Shown: positions 50,932 to 59,330 of the stretch, in pieces
How positions within the stretch are numbered: the first letter of the stretch is position 1
Layout of the letters: each line of letters begins with the position of its first letter
Assembly (NCBI GenBank): GCA_000403295.2
Contig: KE159612.1
Coordinates: 62,001-126,000 of the forward strand
Length of the DNA stretch: 64,000 nt
Reading direction: 5' to 3'
Origin: Lachnospiraceae bacterium M18-1
Lineage (GTDB): Bacteria > Bacillota > Clostridia > Lachnospirales > Lachnospiraceae
The notes under the pieces: generated by a model
Told to the model about the DNA's origin: nothing
Seen by the model: the letters and a program-made list of their open reading frames with translations, nothing else
The model's database searches: none
Program-made: the position numbers and the translations under genes

Positions 50932-51978
50932 ATGGCGATTTTAATTACAGTAATTACAGCGTTTATTTCCGGAGCCATGGCGGCAGCTCTTGGGGCGCTG
51001 GGATCGGTGATCCTTACGGCTCTTGTATCGATCATCGGAGTATTTGCGATCATGGCCGGATGTGAGTTTAATATCATTTCAGAAATTGCTTTCGGTATGT
51101 ACCTGGGTCCCCAGGTTGCGTTTGGACCGGCGCTTTGTGCCATGAACTATGCCTGGAAGCGAGGATACATTGAAGACAGCAAGGGACTTGCTCTTCCGCT
51201 GGGGTCACTGCAGAAGCCGGATGTTCTTGTTGTGGGAGGGATCTGTGCGATAGCCGGATGGTATCTGAATATCGCGCTCGGAACAATCTTGCCGGGGGCA
51301 TTCGATACGGTAGCCGCTACGATCGTCATCCTGAATATGGTGACAAAGATCATGTTTGGAAACGAAGGCCTGATCGGGAAAGTGCCGGAAGGCGACCAGC
51401 GCTTTGGACTTACCAGTAAAAATAAATGGATTCCGTATATGACATACGGACATGGATATTCTTTCTGGCTGTTCGGCGGTTCCGTAGGATTTATTGCGGC
51501 GTATCTTGTATATGTGCTCAGTGAATTTGCAAAAACAGTTGATAATCCGATGATCGCAGGCGTATCCTTTGTACCGGTGTGGGCGATCACAGTCGTATTT
51601 CTGGTTTTAATGTGCTGCGGACTTCCATGTCCGGTCCTGCACCATATCGGACTGGTAGGCGCCTACGGCGGGCAGATGGCTTATAATGCAGGCTGCTCAG
51701 AGATCAGCGTGCTGCTGTGGGGATTCGCATTCGGTATCTTTGCACATTATGCAGGCGACCTGCTTGCGGACCTCTTCCTGGTATATGGAGAAGGATATGT
51801 GGATCCGCCGTCGCTTTCCATGCTGTTCTGCTCCGTGTTTGCATTTGTCATCTGTCCGGTCCTTGGCCTTGTAAATCCGGACAGCGCGGTTTCAGTGATC
51901 GCTCCGGCAGTGATCATCATCGCGTTTGGCATTGCTGCGGTCATCACGGAAGGGAAGCTGAAAAAGGCAGAAGCGTAG
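50932..51978 (+). CDS. polytopic membrane protein, unknown (putative transporter)
   Basis: 348 residues with about nine to ten membrane helices, no signal peptide. Segments include ITAFISGAMAAALGALGSVI, AFGMYLGPQVAFGPALCAMN, and GLPCPVLHHIGLVGAYGGQM. The Gly/Ala/Pro-rich broken helices and the repeated Ala-Leu-Gly pattern look like a transporter, but I recognise no named family. It starts 88 bp after the reductase, behind AGAGAGGT, and shares its transcript. It may import the substrate or export the product of that reductase (inference). Confidence 0.8.
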   Translation: MAILITVITAFISGAMAAALGALGSVILTALVSIIGVFAIMAGCEFNIISEIAFGMYLGPQVAFGPALCAMNYAWKRGYIEDSKGLALPLGSLQKPDVLVVGGICAIAGWYLNIALGTILPGAFDTVAATIVILNMVTKIMFGNEGLIGKVPEGDQRFGLTSKNKWIPYMTYGHGYSFWLFGGSVGFIAAYLVYVLSEFAKTVDNPMIAGVSFVPVWAITVVFLVLMCCGLPCPVLHHIGLVGAYGGQMAYNAGCSEISVLLWGFAFGIFAHYAGDLLADLFLVYGEGYVDPPSLSMLFCSVFAFVICPVLGLVNPDSAVSVIAPAVIIIAFGIAAVITEGKLKKAEA

Positions 51979-52000
51979 ATAAGATCCGCGATTGGAATAT

Positions 52001-52046
52001 GAAAAGAACCTACCTTGTACCTGGGCGGTCGAGGTAGGTTTTTCTC
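52001..52046. terminator. bidirectional terminator
   Basis: AACCTACCT (52007-52015) and AGGTAGGTT (52032-52040), with A-rich and T-rich outer flanks, lie between the membrane protein and the convergent LysR gene. Confidence 0.75.
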
Positions 52047-52965
52047 ATTCTATAGGAACATTCTCTGTGAATAGTAACTTGGATTCTTTTAGTTTTGCGA
52101 TAAAATAATTGACAAACAGCTTTGCTTCTCTGCTCAATTTTTCAAAATCCTGAAACAGGACTCCAAGCTCCCAGTCCATATATTCACCGTCGATCGGGAT
52201 GCAGACGAGCTCTTTCTGGTTGGCCTCTTCATACACATGCTTTACACACAGAAGGATTCCCAGACCCTGTGCGGCAAGCTTGACAAGCTGGCTGACATCC
52301 GCAGATTTGTAAACGATATTCGGCTTGAAACCATTTTTTCTGCAGGCATTCGCCGTGCGGTAATGGATATTGTAACGGTTATTAAAAAATACAAACTTTT
52401 CATCTTTCAGCTCGCTTAACAGCACGCTTTCCCGATGGGCAAGAGGATGATTTCTGCCTGCGATGAAAAAAAGCTGTTCACGGTAAAGCGGAAGGAACTG
52501 GAAGCCCTGCAGATGCCATGGCTTGGTGGAGAGCCCGAAATGGTGGGGGTCTGCCCTGACATATTCCTCGCAGTCCTTATCCGCGATCTCAATCTGTTCC
52601 AGGGTCAGACCGGGAAACTGTCTTTCAAATTCCATCAGATAGCTGACCGGGATGCTCCGAAAAAAACCGGGTGCCACACAGAACGTCAGCTTGCCGCGGT
52701 GTATATTAAAATAGTTGTAGGATTCCGACAGGGCTTCGTCAAAATGGCTGCAGATATGACGGAACTTGCTTCTTAGATACTTTCCGTCGTCAGTCAGCTG
52801 GATTCCCTGCGTAGTCCTGAGAAAGAGGAGCGTGTTAAGCTCTTCCTCCAATTTCTGGATCGCTTTGCTCAGGGCCTGCTGCGATATATAAAGCTCTCTG
52901 GCAGCCTGGGAAATACTGCTGCATTCGGTGAGTTTAATAAAGTATTGTATATTTCTAAATTCCAT
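52045..52965 (-). CDS. LysR-family transcriptional regulator
   Basis: 306 residues. The winged helix is SSISQAARELYISQQALSKA; the substrate-binding domain follows from about residue 90 (LTFCVAPGFFRSIPVSYLM, FGLSTKPWHL). The last dozen codons (LLFTENVPIE) are made of dispersed-repeat sequence: CTGTGAATAGTAAC and ATTCTATAGGAACATTCTC on the plus strand, matching other repeats in this window. It is divergent from the damaged reductase at 53119 and may once have activated it. A CACAA...TTGTG dyad in the gap is a candidate binding site. Confidence 0.9.
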   Translation of the reverse strand: MEFRNIQYFIKLTECSSISQAARELYISQQALSKAIQKLEEELNTLLFLRTTQGIQLTDDGKYLRSKFRHICSHFDEALSESYNYFNIHRGKLTFCVAPGFFRSIPVSYLMEFERQFPGLTLEQIEIADKDCEEYVRADPHHFGLSTKPWHLQGFQFLPLYREQLFFIAGRNHPLAHRESVLLSELKDEKFVFFNNRYNIHYRTANACRKNGFKPNIVYKSADVSQLVKLAAQGLGILLCVKHVYEEANQKELVCIPIDGEYMDWELGVLFQDFEKLSREAKLFVNYFIAKLKESKLLFTENVPIE

Positions 52966-53016
52966 ACCACACCTCTGTTCCCTCTTTTTCTGCCATCATT
53001 ATACCACAATCTATAG

Positions 53017-53040
53017 TTGTGACAACCACAATTTTTATGC
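53017..53040. promoter_or_regulatory. LysR-type dyads in divergent gap
   Basis: CACAATCTATAGTTGTG followed by ACAACCACAAT gives overlapping CACAA/TTGTG dyads. A TATAAT (53066-53071) downstream would serve the plus-strand gene; its -35 is unclear. Confidence 0.4.
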
Positions 53041-53118
53041 AATATTAATTGTAGAAAAAATTCGCTATAATGTAAAACAAAACGGTATGTTTTGCCTGAC
53101 AGATTCGAGGAGAGGATT

Positions 53119-53865
53119 ATGCTGAATGTAAACTATCAGTATCTTTTAAGCCCCCTTAATATCAGGGGGACAATTTTTCCAAACAGAGTTTTCAAAAATA
53201 CGGATTCCCGGACAGAAAGCGATATCAGCGTCCGTATCGCGGACAGATGTGGCTTTCCATATACAAAGGATCACGTCGATCAAATTTCGGAGCAGGAGAT
53301 TCTGAAAATCCCGGAGATTTATGCGGAAGAAGCATTCAGAGTTATGAAAGAAGGGTATCAGATCGGTGTGGTCTCCGGCATGACAGGTACATTTCTGGGA
53401 GATTTTATTTCTCCGTCAGCGAACCACAGGACTGACCACTGGGGAGGGAGCCTTGAAAACAGGATGCGCCTTGGACTCTGTATTATAGAAAAGATCCGAG
53501 AAGCAGCGGGAGACGGACTGCTCATAGAATTTCGGATCAGCGGGGCGGAGTTTATCTCCGATGGATATACGGCGGAGGAAGGGATCGAGATCGCAAAACA
53601 GCTCGATAAAAAGGCAGACATCCTCTATGTGGCTGCCGGGACAGATCCTGAAAAAGATGTGTTCCTCAGAAACTATCCCTCCATGGGGATCCTGCATGGC
53701 TGCAACCTCCGGCTGGCAGGCGGGGTCAGGCAAAATGTAAGTATCCCGGTCGCAACGGCAGGAGGGCTGGATGATCTCAGGATGATGAACGACATTATTG
53801 CAGCAGGGAAGGCGGATATTTTGTACAGTGATGTTCTGACTGCTCATGGGGACGCATTCAGATGA
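53119..53865 (+). pseudogene. internally deleted old-yellow-enzyme-type oxidoreductase
   Basis: 248 residues, open, with a GAGGAGAGG site before 53119. It aligns by eye with the first 330 residues of the reductase at 48900: LSPLNIRGTIFPNRVF at the start, TDHWGGSLENRMRLGLCIIE, IEFRISGAEFISDGY and IPVATAGGLDDLRMMNDIIA. About 80-100 residues between the first strand and DFISPSANHRTDHW are lost or replaced, the HGGHG motif reads VSGMTGTF, and the protein ends before the Fe-S site, with no FAD domain. It is very unlikely to be an active reductase. The reading frame is still open, so the decay is recent or the protein has another use. Confidence 0.75.
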
Positions 53866-55427
53866 ACCTCTCTGTAATCCCGGGGCGTAAGCTGCGTGAG
53901 CTTTTTAAAGACAATACTGAAATACTGAGGCTCTTTAAAGCCCACCGCATAAGCGATATCCGTGATCCTCAGCCCGGGATCGCTGAGAAGCTCCACAGCC
54001 TTTTGTATCCTCACTTCATTCAGGATATCCGTGAAGCTCTTCCCTGTTTCACTGGTGATCATGGAACTCAGATAAGAGGGGGAGAGATATACGGTCCTGG
54101 CGATATCATTCAGAGAAATATTGGACCGGTAATTCTCCTGGATATAACAGATGACTTTATCGATCACAGCCTGCTTCGGGCCGGATTTTAAGGTCTGGTA
54201 TTCGCTGAGATCCAAAACCAGATTAATAAAAATATCCTTCAGATTCTGCAGTGTATCCGCATGGACCGCTAACTGGAAGTTGCCGTATTTTTCCAGCATG
54301 ACAGCCAGCTGCCGGGAGTCGTCCCGGACGATCTTTTTGATACACAGGACTGCGACGATGATGAAGGAGCTTTTGATCAGGCCGATATTCCGGCGGTAGG
54401 GCCGGAACAGTTCCAGAAACAGGTCGTTGGCAAGTTTTTCCAGCAAGATACCGTCAGAACGCCGGATCAGATCCACGGTTTTCCGGGCGGAAAGGGAGGT
54501 CAGATTATAATCAATGATTCCTTCCATGGTTTCCGGCTCCTGATTTAAAAAGAAATTCACGCTCGATCTTCCGGAAAAGAATTTTTGGCCGAGCGCCCGG
54601 AGCGATTGAATATACCCTTCATGAATCTGTTCCTTCTCATTCAGAAGCGAACTGATCCCCATAGAAACAGAAGCGTGAAAAAACTGCGTGATCTCTTTCT
54701 GCATCCGGAAAAAAAGTTCTTTCTGTTCAAAAACAGATGCAGGCTGTGCCTGATGGCAGAACAGGACCGCCAGATGGGTGTGGTTCATCTTACAGAACAG
54801 GCAGGAATATTCCTTCAGGAAATGACGGCAGTAAACAAGAAGGTTTTCCAGACGGACAGTCCGGTCCTGTGTTTCGCTTGTCTCATCAAAAGTGAACGTA
54901 ATGATCTGATACCATGGGGTATGCAGAAACCAGTTTGAAAGCAGGGGAGAGCGCAGATGCTTTGTATGCAGTTCCTCTATGCGCAGAAAGCCGGAGAGCA
55001 GGCCGGAAAGGGTCTGTTCTTCCTGAATCTCCAGACGGCGGTCCTCATGGGTATCTGCGATCTTGTCTGCCAGAGCTTTGAGCGCCTGCTTTAATTCCTG
55101 ATAATTGACTGGCTTCAGCATAAAATACGCTGCCCCCAGGTTCACGGCGTCTTTTGCATAATTAAAATTCCGATGTCCCGTAAGGATGATGAACTGCATA
55201 TCCGGATATTTTTCTTTCATATATTTTATAAAAGTCAGACCATCGATTCCAGGCATCACAATATCAGAGATCACGATGTCCGGCGGGTTCTGCAGGCAGA
55301 GCTCCAGCGCTTCCAGTCCGGAGGAAGCCTGGGCGTACAGCTCGCACCCAAGGTCGCTCCAGGAAAATGCATTTGCAATGCTTGTACGTATCCCGTCTTC
55401 ATCTTCAGCTAATAATATTTTGATCAT
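53844..55427 (-). CDS. YesN-like AraC-type response regulator
   Basis: 527 residues. Receiver domain with D9/D11, phospho-acceptor D55 (IVISDIVMPGIDG) and K105 in MLKPVN. A long middle domain (about 130-420) leads to an AraC domain (NISLNDIARTVYLSPSYLSS, ITDIAYAVGFKEPQYFSIVF). It ends inside the last codons of the convergent reductase remnant (22-bp overlap). Its start overlaps the kinase gene by four bases. It should control the CUT1 operon on the other side of the kinase. Confidence 0.94.
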   Translation of the reverse strand: MIKILLAEDEDGIRTSIANAFSWSDLGCELYAQASSGLEALELCLQNPPDIVISDIVMPGIDGLTFIKYMKEKYPDMQFIILTGHRNFNYAKDAVNLGAAYFMLKPVNYQELKQALKALADKIADTHEDRRLEIQEEQTLSGLLSGFLRIEELHTKHLRSPLLSNWFLHTPWYQIITFTFDETSETQDRTVRLENLLVYCRHFLKEYSCLFCKMNHTHLAVLFCHQAQPASVFEQKELFFRMQKEITQFFHASVSMGISSLLNEKEQIHEGYIQSLRALGQKFFSGRSSVNFFLNQEPETMEGIIDYNLTSLSARKTVDLIRRSDGILLEKLANDLFLELFRPYRRNIGLIKSSFIIVAVLCIKKIVRDDSRQLAVMLEKYGNFQLAVHADTLQNLKDIFINLVLDLSEYQTLKSGPKQAVIDKVICYIQENYRSNISLNDIARTVYLSPSYLSSMITSETGKSFTDILNEVRIQKAVELLSDPGLRITDIAYAVGFKEPQYFSIVFKKLTQLTPRDYREVHLNASP

Positions 55428-57208
55428 AACAATTCTCCTCCATTTTCAATCATATACGGCAGATTCAGAGTCACAACGGTGCCTGCGTTGAGCTGGCTTT
55501 CCAGGTGAAATCCGTACTGATCTCCATAAAGAAGATGAATACGCTCCTGGATATTTGCAAGGGCGATGTGATGTCCATAAGCAAGGGCGGCATCACGGTC
55601 AGGCGGTCCGGAGGGATGCCGGAGAGAATGAAGAACACTGCTCCGTATCCCGATTCCGTCATCTTTTATGACGATATGAAGCTGGCCGCCGGAACAAGTG
55701 ATCCGAAGCCATACTTTTCCGGGCGAGAGCTTGGGGGCAAGCCCGTGGGTGATGGAATTTTCCAAAAATGGCTGCAGGATCAGCTTCGGGATCCTGCAGT
55801 CCAGCAATTCTTCGGGAACCTCCATAACAATCTGAATCTTATCATTATATTTGCACTGTATGATCTTGCCGTATTGGCGTATATATTCCACTTCTTCCCG
55901 AAGCGTAAATGTCTTTTCATCATCAGAACACAGATCGGTCTGCAGCATGTAGCTCAGGCTCCCAAGCATATCACAGACAGGGGTGGCCTCATATTCATAA
56001 GCTTTCCAGCTGATCAGCTGCAGCGTATTGAACAGAAAATGCGGATTGATCTGGGACTGCAGTGCTTTCAGCTGTGCCTCCTGCTGCGCAAGGCGGCTCT
56101 TATATTCATTGTTGATCAGAGTATTCAGCCGGGAGACCATCTGATTAAATCCCCGGTTAATGACGGAAATCTCTTTCAGCGGATAGGATTCCGGCAGCGT
56201 ATGGTCCAGATACCCTTCTTCCACATTCTTCATTGCAGAGACAAGCGCTGCCACAGGCTGCGTAATAAATCGTAAAGATCTCAGGGCCACCGCAATGGAA
56301 AATCCCAGGAGGCTCAGAAAAATCATATAAAAAAGCCATGCGATCTGCTGAAAGGACTGCAGCAGAGTATGCCGGTCGAGCAGGATGACGCTGGTCCAGT
56401 CATCATAGGGAAAGCTGGTATTACTTTTGGATAAAGGACGCAGAATGGCAATATGATCTTTGCCTGTAAAATCCCGGGAAGTCCCCCCTGCCTGCAGGCT
56501 GTCCAGAGAAAGCCCAAGGGCATCCTGCTCGGTGGTACACAGTATCTGCCCGTACTGGTCTGCGATATACAGCCTGTCAATGTCCAGAGTATTGTAAGCA
56601 TTAAATGTATCCAAAAGGAAATCTGTGGAGAGACGTATGACTGCCAGGCCCTGTACGGCATATGTATTCTTGTCGTAAGCAACTGCCGAAAGCTCGATAC
56701 AATCCATTTCTGCGTTGTAGTGCAGCCAGTTGGGGCGGGTAGGATGGGTCAGCGCTTTCTGGTAATAACTGCTGGAAAATGGGGAGGACAGGTGTGCAGG
56801 CTTTGTCCCGTAATAAAGGGATTCGCCGCTTTCTTTTATATAAAGATCCATCTCCTGAAGGTAATATTCATCCATTGTGTGAGGCTGAAAATATCTGGAT
56901 ACCGCGATCTGATAATTGTACTGAGACGCAGAGTCAGGGGCCTCATGGCGGAGGATCTCCTGGATGTCGCTGTCACGGAGCACTTCCTGGATCTTTTTAT
57001 CAAAATCTGTCAAAGATTTTTCCAGTGCAAGATTGGACTGAGCTAAAAAATTGTTGCAGTAATATTCGGCCTGTGAAATGTACAGCCTTGTGTAGAGCTT
57101 ATAAGGGATCAGAAATAACAGCATGGAAATAAAAAGTAAAAACAGCAGGCAGAATACGGTTAGAAAATACTGGATTCGGAATGAGAAACGGAATCTGGAA
57201 GCGGTCAT
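55424..57208 (-). CDS. YesM-like sensor histidine kinase
   Basis: 594 residues from ATG 57208 (a GTG at 57214 is in frame). Membrane helix near 12-35, an outside Cache-like sensing domain of about 250 residues, second helix near 291-315, HAMP, then QINPHFLFNTLQLISWKAYE and ENSITHGLAPKLSPG/DDGIGI ATP-binding motifs. No ribosome site is visible upstream of either start, and the start codon touches the head-to-head binding-protein gene. The kinase itself looks complete. See the finding on the junction at 57.2 kb. Confidence 0.9.
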   Translation of the reverse strand: MTASRFRFSFRIQYFLTVFCLLFLLFISMLLFLIPYKLYTRLYISQAEYYCNNFLAQSNLALEKSLTDFDKKIQEVLRDSDIQEILRHEAPDSASQYNYQIAVSRYFQPHTMDEYYLQEMDLYIKESGESLYYGTKPAHLSSPFSSSYYQKALTHPTRPNWLHYNAEMDCIELSAVAYDKNTYAVQGLAVIRLSTDFLLDTFNAYNTLDIDRLYIADQYGQILCTTEQDALGLSLDSLQAGGTSRDFTGKDHIAILRPLSKSNTSFPYDDWTSVILLDRHTLLQSFQQIAWLFYMIFLSLLGFSIAVALRSLRFITQPVAALVSAMKNVEEGYLDHTLPESYPLKEISVINRGFNQMVSRLNTLINNEYKSRLAQQEAQLKALQSQINPHFLFNTLQLISWKAYEYEATPVCDMLGSLSYMLQTDLCSDDEKTFTLREEVEYIRQYGKIIQCKYNDKIQIVMEVPEELLDCRIPKLILQPFLENSITHGLAPKLSPGKVWLRITCSGGQLHIVIKDDGIGIRSSVLHSLRHPSGPPDRDAALAYGHHIALANIQERIHLLYGDQYGFHLESQLNAGTVVTLNLPYMIENGGELL

Positions 57209-58421
57209 GATCACTTTTTACTGGGGAAGCATAGAAGATGATATGAAGCAGGTATGGTACGACGGTTTCTTTGATCCCTTTGTGGAAGAGCATCCCAATG
57301 TAAAGATCGATTTCCAGTGCCTGCCGGATGTACAGGAGACACTTCGTGTTCAGCTGGCGGCGGGAAGCGGGCCGGATTTGTTCATGGTAGACTGCTTTGA
57401 TGTTCCGGATTATGTAGAAGCAGGAGCGCTGAAGGACCTGACAGCGTACAGGGAGGAGTACAAATGGGACGATGTGATCTATGACTGGGCGCTGGACGCC
57501 GGGACCATCGACGGACAGTTGTATGGAGTGGCGCATGGGTCGGAGGCAACATCGATCTACTGCAACAGGGACCTTTTAAAGGAGCTTGGATGTGAGGTGC
57601 CTGAAACCAGGGCGGAATTTGAAGATGCATGTATCAAAGCTGCCGATGCGGGATATATTCCGATCGAATACGGTTATTCGGGTGCAAATGAATTTCAGCA
57701 GTGGATTTACGACCATTATCTGGGAAATTATTCAGGAAAAGAAAATCTGAAAAAATTGTTTACCGGGGAATTAAAGTTTATGGATGAGGAGATCAAAGGG
57801 GCGTTTGAACTGCTGAAGAGCGACTGGGATGCAGGCTGGATCAACCAGGGACAGAGCGGAGCCATCAGCAATGACGAGGCCAGGACATTTTTCCAGAATG
57901 AGCAGGCAGTATTCTGTACGGAAGGTACATGGCTCACCATGGAAACATTATCACCGGGAACCCTGACCTTCGACTGGGTATGTACTGCATGGCCGTCAAT
58001 GAAGGATGGGATTCCGGCTTCCGGGTCCGCCGGGATCGGGGCAATGATGGCGATGAACGCGAATACGGAACATGCAGACCTGTGCGCGGAACTGCTGAAT
58101 TTCTTTTATTCGGACGAGCAGCGTCTGGCAAATGCGATCGCAGCCGGATATATGACTCTTTGCTGTGACGTGGATGAGGAGCTCTACCCGGAGGATATCG
58201 AGGCGGATATCCGTAAGACCCTGGACTCTATGGGCGAGATCCTGGGACGCGATACTGTGGGCTATGCGCCATGGTCCGCCTATCCGTCAGATACCAACAT
58301 TTATATGATGAATAATCTGGATAAGGTGTATTACGGAGAATATACGGTGGAACAATTCTGTGAAGAAGCACAGAAGGTACTGGATAAGGAATTGGAGGAA
58401 GGCTTTGAGTTTGTAGGATAG
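57207..58421 (+). CDS. CUT1 solute-binding protein lacking its signal peptide
   Basis: 404 residues from the ATG at 57207. It begins directly with the mature fold, ITFYWGSIEDDMKQVWYDGF, and continues with VQLAAGSGPDLFMVDCFDVP and FCTEGTWLTMETL, all normal for CUT1 binding proteins. The frame is open 28 codons further up (57123), but those codons are antisense to the kinase and encode no hydrophobic or lipobox sequence. Without export the protein could not work outside the cell. There is no promoter and no clear ribosome site. The permeases that follow look intact, so the defect is in this gene's front end. Confidence 0.82.
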   Translation: MITFYWGSIEDDMKQVWYDGFFDPFVEEHPNVKIDFQCLPDVQETLRVQLAAGSGPDLFMVDCFDVPDYVEAGALKDLTAYREEYKWDDVIYDWALDAGTIDGQLYGVAHGSEATSIYCNRDLLKELGCEVPETRAEFEDACIKAADAGYIPIEYGYSGANEFQQWIYDHYLGNYSGKENLKKLFTGELKFMDEEIKGAFELLKSDWDAGWINQGQSGAISNDEARTFFQNEQAVFCTEGTWLTMETLSPGTLTFDWVCTAWPSMKDGIPASGSAGIGAMMAMNANTEHADLCAELLNFFYSDEQRLANAIAAGYMTLCCDVDEELYPEDIEADIRKTLDSMGEILGRDTVGYAPWSAYPSDTNIYMMNNLDKVYYGEYTVEQFCEEAQKVLDKELEEGFEFVG

Positions 58422-58451
58422 TGTGCGGCGGCATATCAGGGAGGGAGCAGA

Positions 58452-59330
58452 ATGAAACGGATGAAAAAAATGAAAGGAACCTTGTTTGTATTACCGGCAT
58501 TTTTAATTCATGTGGTGATCGTACTGGTTCCGGCGGCAGGAATGGTATCTTATTCTTTTACCAATTGGAACGGACTAAAAGAGCCGGAATTTGTAGGACT
58601 GCAGAATTATATTGCGATGCTGTCAGATTCATCATTTTTTCATGCTATGAAAAACAATCTGGTCTGGATGGCCATGTTTTTGGTGATCCCGCTGGCGGTC
58701 GGGCTGGTGCTGGCCGTGATGCTGTTAAATATCGGACGGGGACAGATGCTGCTGCGGACCGTCTACTTCCTCCCATATGTAGTAGGAGCAGCCATAGCAG
58801 GTAAGGTATTTGCGACCTTTTACAGCCCGTATTCAGGGATCGCATCCTTATTTCAATCGCTTGGGATAGATTCGCTCCGTAATTTTGCACCCCTGGGAAA
58901 TGGGAGATTAGCACTTTATGCGGTCGCATTTGTGGATAACTGGCACTGGTGGGGATTTGTACTTGTCCTGATGTTTTCTGCGCTCCACCAGGTGGACCGC
59001 TCCCTTTTGGAGGCGGCCACAATGGAAGGCGCAGGCCCGGTCAGAAAGTTTTTCAGCGTGACGATACCTCAGATAAAGCCTACGATCCTGTCATATTTTA
59101 CATTTATTATCATTGCGTCTTTTACGACCTTTGACTATGTATGGATCATGACACAGGGAGGACCGGCGAATGCGACAGAACTGGCATCGACGTGGATCTA
59201 CAGGAAAAGTTTTATTTCTTATGAAGTCGGATATGCTTCGGCATTGTGTACCACGGTCTGTATGGGATGCCTTGCCGTGTATCTGGTACTGGCTGCGGTT
59301 CAAAAAATACGTGGGAGGGATGGAGAGTGA
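58452..59330 (+). CDS. CUT1 sugar ABC permease, MalF/UgpA type
   Basis: 292 residues, six membrane helices. SYSFTNWNGLKEPEFVGLQN at the N-terminus and the EAA loop SLLEAATMEGAGPVRKFFSV near 180 are diagnostic. GGGAGG precedes the start. It overlaps the next permease by four bases (GTGA). Confidence 0.93.
   Translation: MKRMKKMKGTLFVLPAFLIHVVIVLVPAAGMVSYSFTNWNGLKEPEFVGLQNYIAMLSDSSFFHAMKNNLVWMAMFLVIPLAVGLVLAVMLLNIGRGQMLLRTVYFLPYVVGAAIAGKVFATFYSPYSGIASLFQSLGIDSLRNFAPLGNGRLALYAVAFVDNWHWWGFVLVLMFSALHQVDRSLLEAATMEGAGPVRKFFSVTIPQIKPTILSYFTFIIIASFTTFDYVWIMTQGGPANATELASTWIYRKSFISYEVGYASALCTTVCMGCLAVYLVLAAVQKIRGRDGE

Noticed and set aside
49215..51143. 642-residue minus-strand frame opposite the reductase
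   Set aside because: Very long but antisense to an enzyme with intact motifs; its composition is that of a mirror frame and it lacks a ribosome site.
55505..56275. 256-residue plus-strand frame inside the minus-strand kinase
   Set aside because: Shadow of the kinase ATP-binding domain; no domain of its own.
57123..57206. Upstream extension of the binding protein as an alternative signal peptide
   Set aside because: The 28 codons are antisense to the kinase start, highly charged, with no hydrophobic stretch or lipobox.
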